NCBI GenBank assembly: GCA_036250195.1 | Contig: JAVHZZ010000003.1 | Span: 52,834,521 to 52,898,520, forward strand | DNA: 64,000 nt | Direction: 5' to 3' | Source: Mixophyes australis | Lineage: Eukaryota; Chordata; Amphibia; Anura; Limnodynastidae | Part shown: piece by piece, positions 35,155-45,664 of the stretch | Numbering within the stretch: the stretch's first letter is position 1 | Layout of the letters: the number at the start of each line of letters is the position of its first letter | The notes under the pieces: model-generated | Database searches by the model: none | Seen by the model: only the letters and a program-made list of their open reading frames with translations | Told to the model about the DNA's origin: nothing | Program-made: the position numbers and the translations under genes

Positions 35155-35780
35155 GCTATACTGGCTGAGTACACTCAGCTAACACTAGAATATACTGATC
35201 TAGCACTAAAATACACTAAGCTAGCACACAGAATACACTGAGCTAGCATTAGAATACACTGAGTTAGCACTAGAATACACTTAGCTAGCACTAGAATACA
35301 CCAAGCTAGAGCTAGAATACACTGAGCTAGCACCAGAATACACTGAGCTAGCACTAAAATACACTAAACTAGCACTAGAATACACAGAGCTAGCACTAGA
35401 ATACACCAAGCTAGAGCTAGAATACACCGGGCTAGCGCTAGAATACACTGAGCTAGCACTAAAATACACTAAACTAGCACACAGAATACACTGAGCTAGC
35501 ACCAGAATACACTAAACTAGCACTAGAATACACTGAGCTAGCACTAGATTACACTGAGCTAGCGCTAAAATGCACTGAGCTAGCACTAGAATTCACAGAG
35601 CTAGCATTAGAATACACCGAGCTAGCACTAGATTACACTGAGCTAGCGCTAAAATACACTGAGCTAGCACTTGAATTCACAGAGCTAGCATTAGAATACA
35701 CCGAGCTAGCACTAGAATACACTGAGCTAGATCTAGAACATACAGAGCTAGCACTAGAATATACTGAGCTAACATAGTAA
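35155..35780 (+). repeat. 21-bp minisatellite, about 29 copies
   Basis: The unit combines 'TAGAATACACTGAGC' with 'TAGCAC', 21 bp in total, and most units contain the palindrome GCTAGC. Variants include 'TAAAATACACTAAAC' and 'CACAGAATACAC'. Because 21 is a multiple of three, a minus-strand frame of 73 codons with S-A-S-x-V-Y-S repeats stays open. It is an artefact. Confidence 0.93.
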
Positions 35781-35795
35781 CAAGGTCTAGTGAGT

Positions 35796-35867
35796 ATGAA
35801 TTCCATACAATGGAGGCAGCTGAATTGTGAGCTAAACCAATATCCCTGAGAATCATTATATTAGGCA
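35796..35867 (+). repeat. Interspersed repeat fragment, shared with 42486-42535
   Basis: 'GAATTCCATACAATGGAGGC' at 35799 continues to '...AAACCAATATC'. It aligns with 'GAATTCCACACAATGGAGAC' at 42491 continuing to '...AAGCCAATATTA'. The match is about 50 bp. The element family is unknown. Confidence 0.55.
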
Positions 35868-36895
35868 CTAGTCAGGGGTGGCAAATGGCATCTCTGTGCC
35901 CCATAGCAAAATTTAGGGGAGGCGATCCCTGTCAACCCACGATCTGCTCTTCTTGGGCTTTCAGTACCATTAATTAAAAAAAAAAAAAATAGCAAAAAAA
36001 AGTTCAAAACGGAAATATTGTAAAACCATTGGCAATTAACAAAATACTTTATTCAAATAAAAAAAATTTATTTGTTATTTTCTGTTGTCACCACCCAGAG
36101 AGTAACAGAAGAAGGCTTGAGGATATACTTGTACTGCCACAATCCTTGTTCTTCCCTATGCAAAACATGTGGAAGCTTTGCTGGTGAGACCCAGCTACTC
36201 TCACCACTGCCGGGGTCCATCTTCTGTGGTGACCCCTAGATATATAGGGCAAACATCCGTTTGAGGAAAAAAAGGCTTTTCGCCCTAGAAAAATAAATAC
36301 ACACTACTACTAATAATTAATTTAGGTTCATGTTGGCACTAAACCCTAACAACTAATCATTATTTCGTTTTGAGCTGTCTACTGCAAGTTAGACAATGCC
36401 TGCTTGGTTGCTATGATTTAGTTCCAATTTGCACTTCAATGCACTGTCAGTAAATGACCCTCCCTGCTCACAATTCTCTGATATGAGCCACCTGACATTA
36501 CCGGTTGTGCTCATTTCCGGGTACTATGAACTTCACAGATTTTCCTGCACACCTCTATGGCGTGTGAGGAAATCTATGACTTTACATTGCTGCGGAGAGG
36601 CCCCCACAACCTTTCTGGAGGGACTCAGTGGAGAATTGAATCAGACCCCATTATGTCAGCTGCTATTCAAATAATGCGAAATGAAAAGAAAAACAGAAGT
36701 CAAAAGGAAGCACTCCCGGTATGAAAGGGTAATCACTAAATATTAAAAACAAAAAACTTTATTAGGTACTATTAAAATATAGTAGTCGACCAAAAAAAAG
36801 GAAGAAATGAGCGAAATTAATTAAAAATTAAAGAATTAAAGTGAGAAAAAAAGATTAAAATAGTATAGTAGACCCTGTGGTGGGACTGGTCAAAA
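35868..36895. other. No recognised gene
   Basis: Contains A-rich runs near 35974-36070 and a short piece 'AACTTTATTAGGTACTATTA' near 36758 that looks like a transposon-derived end. The 81-codon frame at 36429-36674 has no recognisable domain. Confidence 0.45.
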
Positions 36896-37144
36896 TGTTA
36901 ATACAGTGGTTCCCAAAGTTTTTCAGTTCGCGGCACCCTTAGAGTCTCCATAATTTTTTCAAGGCACCCCTCCAAAATAGTAACCGAACAGTCCTGTTTT
37001 ACAAGAAGTTGGGTCAAAAAAACGTAATAAGTATTTAGGTCAGGACAGAAATACTTATTTAGTTGTATGCAAAAATAATACACATAAATCCAAGGGAAAA
37101 GAATATATTTATATATTGTTTTAAATTATATTTCTGTCAAAGAA

Positions 37145-37827
37145 TGTAACGGATTACTGGATACACTATTAATCTTCATTAGCGCTGGCTTACCTGAGGT
37201 GCGGAGTTTAACGATCTCCCCGGTATTCACCAAGAACCGCCGCAAGGCGAGGTGGGCTTTGCTGCCAGGAGTCGCAGGTCGCAGTCCTCAGGTTTGCCTC
37301 AAGATGTAGTACAGCGGAATAGGAGCAGGATGAGAATAGTCGGACAGGCCGGGTTGGTACACAGGTAGGTAATGCAGACAGAATCGGGAGACAATCTCGG
37401 AGTCAATCAAACCGGGCCGGTACACGGGTCACCAGAACAGATGCGAAGTCAGCTAGCCGGGTGGGTACACAGAAATGGCAGATAAACGTATAGAGGAAGG
37501 AGCGTGAGACAATCCGGGTCAGGATCACAGGAAATCAGGGAGGTCAGCAAGCCAGGTCGGTACACAGGAGAAACAGAATCCAGAAGGGTCAGCAAGCCGG
37601 GTCGGTACACAGGAGATCAATACACACAGAAAGCAGGAATCAGGAGCCAGGAACAGGTAAGTTGCTCTGACACTCCTAGAGTAGTGTCAGAGCGCTGTTT
37701 AAATAGGAAGTCCCAGATTTGAATTCCCCGCCCTAGGTCTGGCGGTCATGTGACCGCCGAACCCGGAAGTGCGGCTTCCGGGTCCGACAGAGTGGCGGGG
37801 GAGCGAGGAGAGGTAAGTATCGTTACA
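37145..37827 (+). mobile_element. Solo LTR (683 bp) nested in the hAT element
   Basis: It begins TGTAACG and ends CGTTACA, the TG...CA inverted ends of an LTR. It is flanked by the 5-bp duplication AAGAA at 37140-37144 and 37828-37832. It contains several spaced repeats of 'CCGGGTCGGTACACAGG'-type words and a TATA-like 'GTTTAAATAGG' near 37692. No internal retroviral or gypsy genes remain, so it probably arose by recombination between two LTRs. The 5-bp duplication and TGTAAC start suit a Ty3/gypsy element, but an endogenous retrovirus LTR is not excluded. Strand is assigned from the TATA-like box. Confidence 0.8.
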
Positions 37828-37848
37828 AAGAATAATTTACAGCAAACT

Positions 37849-39541
37849 CACACTCTGCCCCCTATGCATCATCCGCCCCCTCTGCATCATCCACTCACTC
37901 TGTCCCCTCTGCATCATCCACTCACTCAACCCCCTCTGCATCATCCACTCACTCTGCCCCCTCTGCATCATCCACTCACTCTGTCCCCTCTGCATCATCC
38001 ACTCACTCAACCCCCTCTGCATCATCCACTCACTCTGCCCCCTCTGCATCATCCACTCACTCTACCCCCTCTGCATCATCCACTCACTCAACCCCCTCTG
38101 CATCATCCACTCACTCTGCCCCCTCTGCATCATCCACTCACTCTGCCACCTCTGCATCATCCACTCACTCTACCCCCTCTGCATCATCCGCATCATCCAC
38201 TCACTCTGCCCCCTCTGCATCATCCACTCACTCTACCCCCTCTGCATCATCCACTCACTCTACCCCCTCTGCATCATCCACTCACTCTACCCCCTCTGCA
38301 TCATCCACTCACTCTGCCCCCTCTGCATCATCCACTCACTCTGCCCGCTCTGCATCATCCACTCACTCAACCCCCTCTGCATCATCCACTCCTTCTACCC
38401 CCTCTGCATCGTCACTCACTCTACCCCCTCTGCACCATCCACTCACTCTGCCCCCTCTGCATCATCCACTCACTCTACCCCCTCTGCATCATCCACTCAC
38501 TCTGCCCCCTCTGCATCATCCACTCACTCTACCCCCTCTGCATCATCCACTCACTCTGCCCCCTCTGCATCATCCACTCACTCTACCCCCTCTGCATCAT
38601 CCACTCACTCTACCCCCTCTGCACCATCCACTCACTCTGCCCCCTCTGCATCATCCACTCACTCTGCCCCCTCTGCATCATCCACTCACTCTACGCCCTC
38701 TACATCATCCACTCACTCTACCCCCTCTGCATCATCCACTCACTCTGCCCCCTCTGCATCATCCACTCACTCTGCCCCCTCTGCATCATCCACTCACTCT
38801 GCCCGCTCTGCATCATCCACTCACTCAACCCCCTCTGCATCATCCACTCAATCTGCCCCCTCTGCATCATCCACTCACTCTGCCCGCTCTGAATCATCCA
38901 CTCACTCAACCCCCTCTGCATCATCCACTCACTCTGCCCCTTCTGCATCATCCACTCACTCTGCCCCCTCTGCATCATCCACTCCTTCTACCCCCTCTGC
39001 ATCATCACTCCCTCTACCCCCTCTGCACCATCCACTCACTCTGCCCCCTCTGCATCATCCACTCACTCTACCCCCTCTGCATCATCCACTCACTCTGCCC
39101 CCTCTGCATCATCCACTCACTCTACCCCCTCTGCATCATCCACTCACTCTGCCCCCTCTGCATCATCCACTCACTCTACCCCCTCTGCATCATCCACTCA
39201 CTCTACCCCCTCTGCACCATCCACTCACTCTGCCCCCTCTGCATCATCCACTCACTCTGCCCCCTCTGCATCATCCACTCACTCTACCCCCTCTACATCA
39301 TCCACTCACTCTACCCCCTCTGCATCATCCACTCACTCTGCCCCCTCTGCATCATCCACTCACTCTACCCCCTCTACATCATCCACTCACTCTACCCCCT
39401 CTGCATCATCCACTCACTCTACCCCCTCTGCATCATCCACTCACTCTGCCCCCTCTGCATCATCCACTCACTCTACCCCCTCTGCATCATCCACTCACTC
39501 TGCACCCTCTGCATCATCCACTCACTCTGCCCCCTCTGCAT
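37849..39541 (+). repeat. 27-bp minisatellite inside the hAT element, about 62 copies
   Basis: The unit combines 'CTCTGCATCATCCACT' with 'CACTCTGCCCC', 27 bp in total. Variants are 'CTCTACCCC', 'CTCAACCCC' and 'CTCTGCCCG'. A marked irregular junction ('CCTTCTACCCC' followed soon by 'CTGCACCATCC') occurs at 38391 and again at 38984, so a block of about 593 bp has been duplicated within the array. A 380-codon plus-strand frame ('PLHHPLTLP' repeats) and similar minus-strand frames are artefacts of the 27-bp period. Confidence 0.96.
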
Positions 39542-39548
39542 CCTGGGG

Positions 39549-39712
39549 GCCAGGTAGAGAAAAAAAAAATACCAATCCGACAGCAGTTGGGACCCAGCAT
39601 CCTCCTCTCTCCTGCCGCTTGTCACTGAATGTCAATGAGAAATGAGGAGGGTGGATGCTGGGTCCCAAGCGCAGCCGAATTGGTAAGTTTTGGGTTTTTT
39701 TTCTCTATCTGG
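39549..39712. repeat. Diverged inverted repeat near the right end of hAT copy 1
   Basis: 'GGGACCCAGCATCCTCCTCT' (about 39579-39598) pairs with sequence ending 'GGTGGATGCTGGGTCCC' (about 39649-39665). The outer arms 'GGCCAGGTAGAGAAAAAAAA' and 'TTTTTTTTCTCTATCTGGCC' also pair. It corresponds to the much better preserved palindrome at 52327-52530 in copy 2. Confidence 0.75.
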
Positions 39713-39787
39713 CCGCGGCACCCCTGTGACAGCGCCGCGGCACCCCTTGGAGCCACTTCGCACACTTTGGGAACCTAGGTGTTAGTA

Positions 39788-39987
39788 CCTCATATCATGG
39801 ACCTGCTAATAATATGCCTTTCATAAGATATGGACACTCCATGTCCCATTTAGTAATTATCTAAGGCAGAAATTAGTAGATCCTATCATGCCTTGCTAGA
39901 TATATGGACAGATTTATGTCCTATCTATATTTATCCAAAGTAAAAATTTGTGAATGTTGCAGTAGTGTTTATTACATATAAAAATTA
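39788..39987. other. No recognised feature
   Basis: AT-rich spacer between the hAT element and an L2-type tail. Confidence 0.5.
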
Positions 39988-40145
39988 GATATTTGTCCCA
40001 TAGATTGTAAGCTTGTGAGCAGGGCCTTCTCACCTCTTTGTCTGTTTTACTCAGTTTGTTTATTAGTTTACTATGTTTGTCCCCAATTGTAAAGCGCTAT
40101 GGAATATGTTGGTGCTATATAAATAAAGGATGATGATGATGATGA
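39988..40145 (+). repeat. L2-type LINE 3' end
   Basis: The order 'TAGATTGTAAGC', 'GAGCAGGGCCTTCTC', 'TGTAAAGCGCTATGGAATAT', 'GGTGCTATATAAATAAA', then a (GAT)n tail is the standard 3' end of L2-clade LINEs in amphibians and fish. No ORF remains. The tail resembles the 3' end of the SINE at 40271-40616, which lies in the opposite orientation 125 bp away. Confidence 0.75.
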
Positions 40146-40270
40146 TAGGAACAATGTTGCACTAATACATCTGAGGCAAGGATTTGCAGGTCCTACAATT
40201 ATATTTATTACATACAGACTAATTATCTGGTGCGGAGCCTTTTTCCTGTTTTCCCAATTTTCCTTTGAAC

Positions 40271-40616
40271 ATCATCATCATCATCATTTATTTATATAGC
40301 GCCACTAATTCCGCAGCGATGTACAGAGAACTCACTCACATCAGTCCCTGCCCCATTTGAGCTTACAGTCTAAATTCCCTAATATACACACACGCACACA
40401 CAGACAGGGAGACAGTAGGGTCAATTTTGATAGCAGCCAATTAATCTACCAGTATGTTTTTGGAGTGTGGGAGGAAACCGGAGCACCCGGAGGAAACCCA
40501 CGCAAACACAGGAAGAACATACAAACTCCACACAGATAAGGCCATGGTCGGGAATCGAACTCATGACCCCAGTGCTGTGAGGTAGAAGTGCTAACCACTA
40601 GGTCACTGTGCTGCCC
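40271..40616 (-). mobile_element. tRNA-headed SINE (V-SINE-like) with L2-type tail, copy 1
   Basis: Read on the minus strand, it starts 'GGGCAGCACAGTGAC' with a tRNA-like RNA polymerase III promoter: an A-box-like segment ('GTGACCTAGTGG', slightly decayed) and a B-box-like 'GAGTTCGATTCCC'. Then comes a conserved core with 'GTTTCCTCCGGGTGCTCCGG' and 'CATACTGGTAGATTAATTGG'. It ends in 'GCGCTATATAAATAAATGAT' and a (GAT)n tail. The core matches what I remember of V-SINEs. That name is from memory. The tail is shared with L2-type LINEs, which would mobilise it. It is near full length. No target duplication was found. Confidence 0.75.
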
Positions 40617-41053
40617 ATAACATATTCAAATAATGCTGCCTGTCAATTTACAATAACATATATTCTAGAAAGGATTCTTTATTTATGTTCCTGAAATTGC
40701 CTGGAAATGAGATAAAGAATATACATCCAGAAAGAAGAAGTGGGGTGAATGACCTATGCTTCATATACAGGTATGAGACAGTCACCACATTCTTATAGCA
40801 TCAGTCTGACAGAAAACCTCACCCTACTATTCTCTAAGTCTGTGACTTCCAGCTTGTCCCCATTCTCCTTCTTACATCATGATGGTTTCACTGTCACATC
40901 CGACCCTGTTCTCAATCACGCAAGTGGACAGAGCACTGGCTCCTACAAATTTAGCACACTCATCTCTTTAAATACTCTGTGCTGTTGTAAGCATTCTGAT
41001 GATCTGATTGGCTACAGAATGTTCTATCACCACCGACTATAAAACTGAAAACA
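40617..41053. other. No recognised feature
   Basis: Unique-looking sequence. The 97-codon frame at 40749-41042 shows no known domain. Confidence 0.45.
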
Positions 41054-41061
41054 TCCTAGGA

Positions 41062-41209
41062 CAGGTCTGGCCAACCTGTGGCTCTCCAGGTGTTGCGAGA
41101 CTGCAAGTCCCAGCATGCTTTACCAGCTATTGGCTGGCTATCTACTGGCAATGCATGCTGGGGCTTGTAGTTTCATAACACCTGGAGAGCCACAGATTGG
41201 ACAGGTCTG
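41062..41209. mobile_element. 148-bp hAT-type MITE, 'CAGGTCTGGCCAACCTG' type
   Basis: The left end 'CAGGTCTGGCCAACCTGTGG' pairs with the reverse complement of the right end, 'CAGACCTGTCCAATCTGTGG'. Inner arms 'CTCTCCAGGTGTT' and 'AACACCTGGAGAG' and 'CCCAGCATGC' and 'GCATGCTGGG' extend the palindrome. It is flanked by TCCTAGGA (41054-41061) and TCCTAGGC (41210-41217), an 8-bp duplication with one mismatch. A fragment of the same family ('CCTCCAGGTGTTGTGG') may lie near 53025. Confidence 0.85.
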
Positions 41210-41250
41210 TCCTAGGCGAATAAGGGATTAAGGAAGGAATTAAGCACAAA

Positions 41251-41583
41251 GGGCGTGATTCATTAAGGATCTTAACTTGAGAAACTTCTTATTTCAGTCT
41301 CCTGGACAAAACCATGTTACAATGCAAGGGATGCAAATTAGTATTCTGTTTTGCACATAAGTTAAATACTGACTGTTTTTTCATGTAGCACACAAATACT
41401 TGATAGCTTATTTGTACACTGAAATTTAAAGTTGATATTTGTGTGCTACAGGAAAAAACAGTCAGTATTTAATTTATGTGCAAAACAGAATACTAATTTG
41501 CACCCCTTGCATTGTAACATGGTTTTGTCCAGGAGACTGAAATAAGAAGTTTCTCAAGTTAAGATCCTTAATGAATCAGGCCC
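41251..41583. mobile_element. 333-bp palindromic MITE, 'GGGCCTGATTCATTAAGGA' family, copy 2
   Basis: Nearly the whole element is a palindrome. 'GATTCATTAAGGATCTTAAC', then 'TTGAGAAACTTCTTATTTCA', pairs with 'GTTAAGATCCTTAATGAATC' at the right. Inner arms with 'TTTGCACATAAGTTAAATAC' also pair. It is flanked by AAA on both sides (41248-41250 and 41584-41586), as in copy 1 at 2759-3077. No coding capacity. Arms in this copy are better conserved than in copy 1, which suggests a younger insertion or a fold-back derivative. Confidence 0.85.
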
Positions 41584-41702
41584 AAAGTGCCGTCTGAGCC
41601 TTGCAGGATGTGCTCTGCAGATATTTCAGGCTAGATATTGCCACAGAGTCTCATCGTGCAAGGTATTGCCCGCACTTCACTTAGAATTGAATCTGCCCCT
41701 AA

Positions 41703-41882
41703 GGGGCGTATTCAATTCTCCGAAAGTCCTGCAGCGTTAAAACTAATACGGTAATAGTAAGCTGGAATTCAGCGAGAAAATTACCGTATTAACTGTTTTT
41801 CAGCGCATAATTACCGTAATAATGGTAATAGTGCGCGGACCGCTGGATTTTCAGCGTTTCCGCCGAGAATTGAATATGCTCC
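41703..41882. mobile_element. 180-bp Harbinger-type MITE with TAA duplication
   Basis: The left end 'GGGGCGTATTCAATTCTC' pairs with the reverse complement of the right end, 'GGAGCATATTCAATTCTC'. The flanks are TAA at 41700-41702 and 41883-41885, the PIF/Harbinger TWA pattern. The interior contains 'TTACCGTAAT'-type palindromic words. The outer element at 55759-56266 shares the 'ATTCAATT' termini and the 'TAACGGTAATAG' interior words. Confidence 0.8.
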
Positions 41883-41885
41883 TAA

Positions 41886-42485
41886 GATTCAATACAAAAA
41901 GGTGCTCAGATACTATTGAAGCTTACCTTAATAATTAATAACCCATGTCTCTGCAGTTTGTTGCAGGACAGGAAGTGTTATTGCAACCGTTTATTTCAGG
42001 CATAAAATCATCAAGACAGATCCTTATTTGATGTTCTAAAGTCATAAATGCTCTGGAGACGTGCAGTGTCCATGTGACTAATCTGATTTTGTGCAACCAG
42101 TTATGTCAATAGTCCTCATTCACTATAATGACATGCTGATAGTACGCAATTAGCGAGGCACTGACGTCGGCTAACGTGACTGACAGTGAATTGTGCTATT
42201 GTGTAGTTAATAGTGCTGAACAGGGTTCACAGGACAGAACAGACTATTGAGAATAAGGTTGAATGTACATCACGTTGGGCAAATAAAGATATATATTGTA
42301 CTGTAATTCACAGAATGTTGTATATGTACAAGATTGCTTGATTCATTCTAGTTTTCCTGTCAACTTTGCCCTTGTTTAATAGGGAGAGCACCCATTTTCG
42401 GTGAAGATGGGTCTTTTCCTGTTTATTAAATAAAGCCCTGTAAGAGAAGATACCCCCGCAAACATAGATTTAAGGGGGTCTATCG
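41886..42485. other. No recognised feature
   Basis: Unique-looking sequence with no supported gene or element end. Confidence 0.5.
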
Positions 42486-42535
42486 CATGTGAATTCCACA
42501 CAATGGAGACAGCCGATTGGTGACCTAAGCCAATA
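42486..42535 (+). repeat. Interspersed repeat fragment, shared with 35796-35867
   Basis: See the copy at 35796. Here it reads 'GTGAATTCCACACAATGGAG' and runs directly into an L2-type tail. Confidence 0.55.
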
Positions 42536-42690
42536 TTATTATTATTCTTTTATTTATAAAGCGCTGATATATTACTCAGTGGTGTAATTCAGGGGATCAT
42601 GACACAAATTACATAAAATGACATGAAACAGAAGGTAAAAATGGTCCTGTCTGAAGGAGCTTACAATCTAAGAGGTGTGGGGAACATAAT
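42534..42690 (-). repeat. L2-type 3' tail
   Basis: The plus strand shows (ATT)n, 'CTTTTATTTATAAAGCGCTG' and ends 'GGAGCTTACAATCTAAGAGG'. This is the L2-type 3' end read on the minus strand. No ORF is present. Confidence 0.65.
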
Positions 42691-44298
42691 GTAACGTAAG
42701 AACAAATGTAGTTGCTGGTTGGAGTAGGGGGGGGGGGTTATTGTTAGACAGCAGCATCATCAGCCTCCAATACTAAAGCAGCCATAAACATTTCTGGCAG
42801 TGTGGCATGGCTAGAAAGAGAAGACGCAGCAGAAGACACAAACAAGAAACATGAACCAGTCATAGTACAAATCCCAACCTTCATCATTTACTGTAACTGA
42901 GCGTCCGTCTTTGCTTTCGAGCTAGGAATTCCTGTGGATCACATCATTAGGAACTAGATACATGAGGCATGAGGCACTTTGTATTTTTATTTCCTAGAGA
43001 ATTAATAGGCCATCCACCCTCTTGTTCCTACTTACCTGAATTATGGGAGTTCCTTGCTTGGCATCACCTCCTCTGTGCTGTTGGCGAAGATGATTATATC
43101 GGGCCCCTCACAACAGGGGGCCGTACTCACAAGAAGGAATGCCAAGCCCTATGTTGGCCCTGCCTCCTGCTCTCGTCATTAAACCGGTACCGGTGCCATA
43201 GCGCATTTGGCGCTGGGAACCTCAAACATCAGCAGCCAAAGCCATGCAATGGCGAAAACAGGAGGCCAATACAGGGATAACCTTAATGCATACAAAGTTG
43301 TCAGCTATCCCTAATTTTCAGGGACAGTCTCAGTTTTTAACCATCTGTCCCTGGTAATGTTTTTTAATATTGACCAACTGTACTATTAAATTCCTCTTTT
43401 CTGCATGTCAGAGGTTATTTGTACCATGTATTTCCTATTCTCATGGCTTTATAAGTTAATATTTATTCAGTAGTCATATTTAAAATGCAAATTTGAGTGT
43501 TAGAATTAAATTCTGTAAAAATGACATGATGGGAATTGTTGAGATCTGCCAAAATAGTATCGCAAGTAACGTGCTCCGATGCACCGACCGGCCAAGTGGC
43601 CTTGGAACCTATTTTAGAATGTTGGCAACTATGCACATGTTTCATAATGATGTGACAAAGAGTACAAGGGCCAAGGTCAAATACAAATAAGAGAACTATC
43701 CTTTCAAAACAAAGAATAATTGTAAACCTTCCTACAATTTGTACATGGATAACCAATTGGACAGATGATAAGAACATAAACAATCATGGTTTTTACAGTA
43801 ATTTGTAGACAGAGTAATATTACCTGCGTATTACACATATGATAATGTATCTCCAAATGTAAATTAGGATATTACAAGTCACCGAGAAGTTCTATAATTG
43901 TATAAAGCATGACCAAGTGCTTTCATAAGGGTCATAGGAATATGAGCTGATTCTAATAAACTTATGTAACAGTAGGGATGTATTCCTAAAATAAACATTT
44001 AACTGATGATATATGAACTCATGATTAGAACTAATGATATGAGATTTCACCATATAAAGACAAATTACCAGGAGATTATACACATATTAGCTTCTGATGT
44101 CATCGCCTATACTCAGAGAGTATCCCTTAAAGTAAATTATTACAAATATTAGGTGTCACCTCGGAGATTCATTGTGTATATGGCCATGAGACATCTCCGT
44201 GATAATAATATATTTACAGGTAATAGTATATTTACAATTTACAGGTACATTTTCCTATGTATTATGCATACTGTATATTAATGTACTTTTTGCATCTT
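42691..44298. other. No recognised gene
   Basis: A 103-codon plus-strand frame at 42969-43280 and a 106-codon minus-strand frame at 43463-43783 have no domain resemblance and weak coding character. A short G run occurs near 42728. No element ends were identified. Confidence 0.45.
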
Positions 44299-44306
44299 AA
44301 TATACC

Positions 44307-44561
44307 CATAGTTGCCAACCTTTGAAAATCGGTCTCTGGGAATCTCAGTGTGGAGGTGGGTGTGAGGGGGCGGGGCTCCGTAAATCTAGTCATTTTGGCC
44401 CCGCCTTTGTGACGTAATGACGCAAACCAGGGGGGCGGCCCAAAATGAGGTGCATGATGGAGGCTTGAAGTGGGCAGATGCGGGAGAGTTGTCAGCTCTC
44501 CTGGGAGACCTATCCAGACTTCAGGAGTCTCCCAGACATTTCGGGAGAGTTGGCAGGTATG
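44307..44561. mobile_element. 255-bp hAT-type MITE, 'CATAGTTGCCAAC' type
   Basis: The left end 'CATAGTTGCCAAC' pairs with the reverse complement of the right end, 'CATACCTGCCAAC'. Flanks are AATATACC (44299-44306) and AATATGCC (44562-44569), an 8-bp duplication with one mismatch. The interior carries 'GGCCCCGCC', 'GTGACGTAATGACG' and 'CTGGGAGACC' words, which occur in inverse order in the element at 55853-56196. The two are therefore the same family in opposite orientation. Confidence 0.8.
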
Positions 44562-44626
44562 AATATGCCATCTATAGCATGTCTAGTGCATATGTTATAA
44601 AATTATAGCAATGTCACATTCATGGG

Positions 44627-44780
44627 GGAAGCTTTATAAAAGTTTGTATAACACATAGCAACCATCAGATTCTGACACTTTCTTTGTAAAGCTTAGAAAA
44701 TAAAAACAAGCTTCTGATTGGATATTACAGCCCTTTTTTTTGTATTGCTTTCTTATGCCTCAGTTTTTATAAATGATGCC
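44627..44780. repeat. Possible diverged palindromic MITE
   Basis: 'CTTTATAAAAGTTTG' near 44629 and 'CAGTTTTTATAAATG' near 44761 could be decayed inverted ends. Inside, 'AGCAACCATCAGATTCTGAC' and 'AGCTTCTGATTGG' recall the fold-back family at 15066 and 54650. It is weakly supported. Confidence 0.35.
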
Positions 44781-45579
44781 CATTGTTTCCACAGCCAGAA
44801 TTGAACATTACAGGGGAGGTTTCAGCATCAGAGGACTTTAATTTGCTGTCTTGTACAAGTCTTCCTGCAACCTTCACTAAATACATTGTTTTATCTTTAC
44901 ACTTTCCTCTGGTGCCATGGCAGAATTACCATGAGTGCAGACAGCTGTATACCAACAGGAACTTTGTGTCGCGTCTTACGATAACAATAAATAAACAGCC
45001 GAACAGTATGATATACAAACATGACTAAAATGCACAGGTAGTAGTCATAAATAAATATCAATGACTGTTACAGGAAGGAACATACAAACCATTAATCATT
45101 TCAAGATGGCAACCACCTTAACGCATTTTCACCATGAGAAAGGGTTCATCTAATTGGCTGGTGTAATCCGTGGCCCCGGTGACCCGATTCTGTACAGCTA
45201 AAGAACAAAATCATTATACGGAAAAATATGAGCAGGTGATTACTGGAGCTGCATAAACAGGTTTTTTTTTTCCCTTTTTGCTGAAACAAAGTGAAGGTGT
45301 GATTTTCTCAGGTTTGGTGAGAACATACACACATATTTTTACATAGCAATCTGTTTCTCTGTAGATGAATGTCCGCAGGGTCTGTGAGCCTATGTGAGGT
45401 GTTGGAGTCAGAGCAGCTTGCTGTGGAAATTCAGGGAGGGGAGGAAAAAAAAAAGTACAATCAAGGAAGAGAGAATGTCAGTCTCAAAGTTTAAGCAATT
45501 TCACCAGGGTAAGATAAAGGTACGCATTAGACAGCTCTACACAGCGCCTGAAACACTACAGTTTGCAAAGTCTGCATTA

Positions 45580-45582
<3 letters not shown>
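44781..45582. other. No recognised feature
   Basis: Unique-looking sequence with short unsupported frames. Confidence 0.5.

Positions 45583-45661
<79 letters not shown>
45583..45661. repeat. (TA)n microsatellite
   Basis: About 79 bp of TA repeats with one phase slip near 45628. It lies inside open frames that encode only Y-I repeats, which are artefacts. Confidence 0.97.

Positions 45662-45664
<3 letters not shown>

Larger units (their letters stand above)
36904..39779. mobile_element. hAT-type element, 'CAGTGGTTCCCAAA' family, copy 1 (2876 bp incl. nested LTR)
   Basis: The left end is 'CAGTGGTTCCCAAAG' and the reverse complement of the right end is 'CCTAGGTTCCCAAAG'. It is flanked by TGTTAATA (36896-36903) and TGTTAGTA (39780-39787), an 8-bp duplication with one mismatch. 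Subterminal 'GCGGCACCC' words occur at both ends and in copy 2. The interior holds a solo LTR (37145-37827), a 27-bp array (37849-39541) and a diverged inverted repeat (39549-39712). The 61-codon frame near the left end is also present in copy 2, but I see no transposase domain in either. Confidence 0.85.

Noticed and set aside
37750..38892. 380-codon frame with histidine- and proline-rich repeats
   Set aside because: It is produced by the 27-bp array inside a hAT element and has mirrored frames on the other strand.
40560..40616. tRNA gene on the minus strand
   Set aside because: A-box and B-box-like words are present, but no cloverleaf can be completed, and the sequence continues into a SINE core and L2-type tail. 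The copy at 53195-53524 behaves the same way.
42969..43280. 103-codon open frame as a host exon
   Set aside because: No recognised domain, no supporting flanking splice pattern, and a repeat-rich surrounding.
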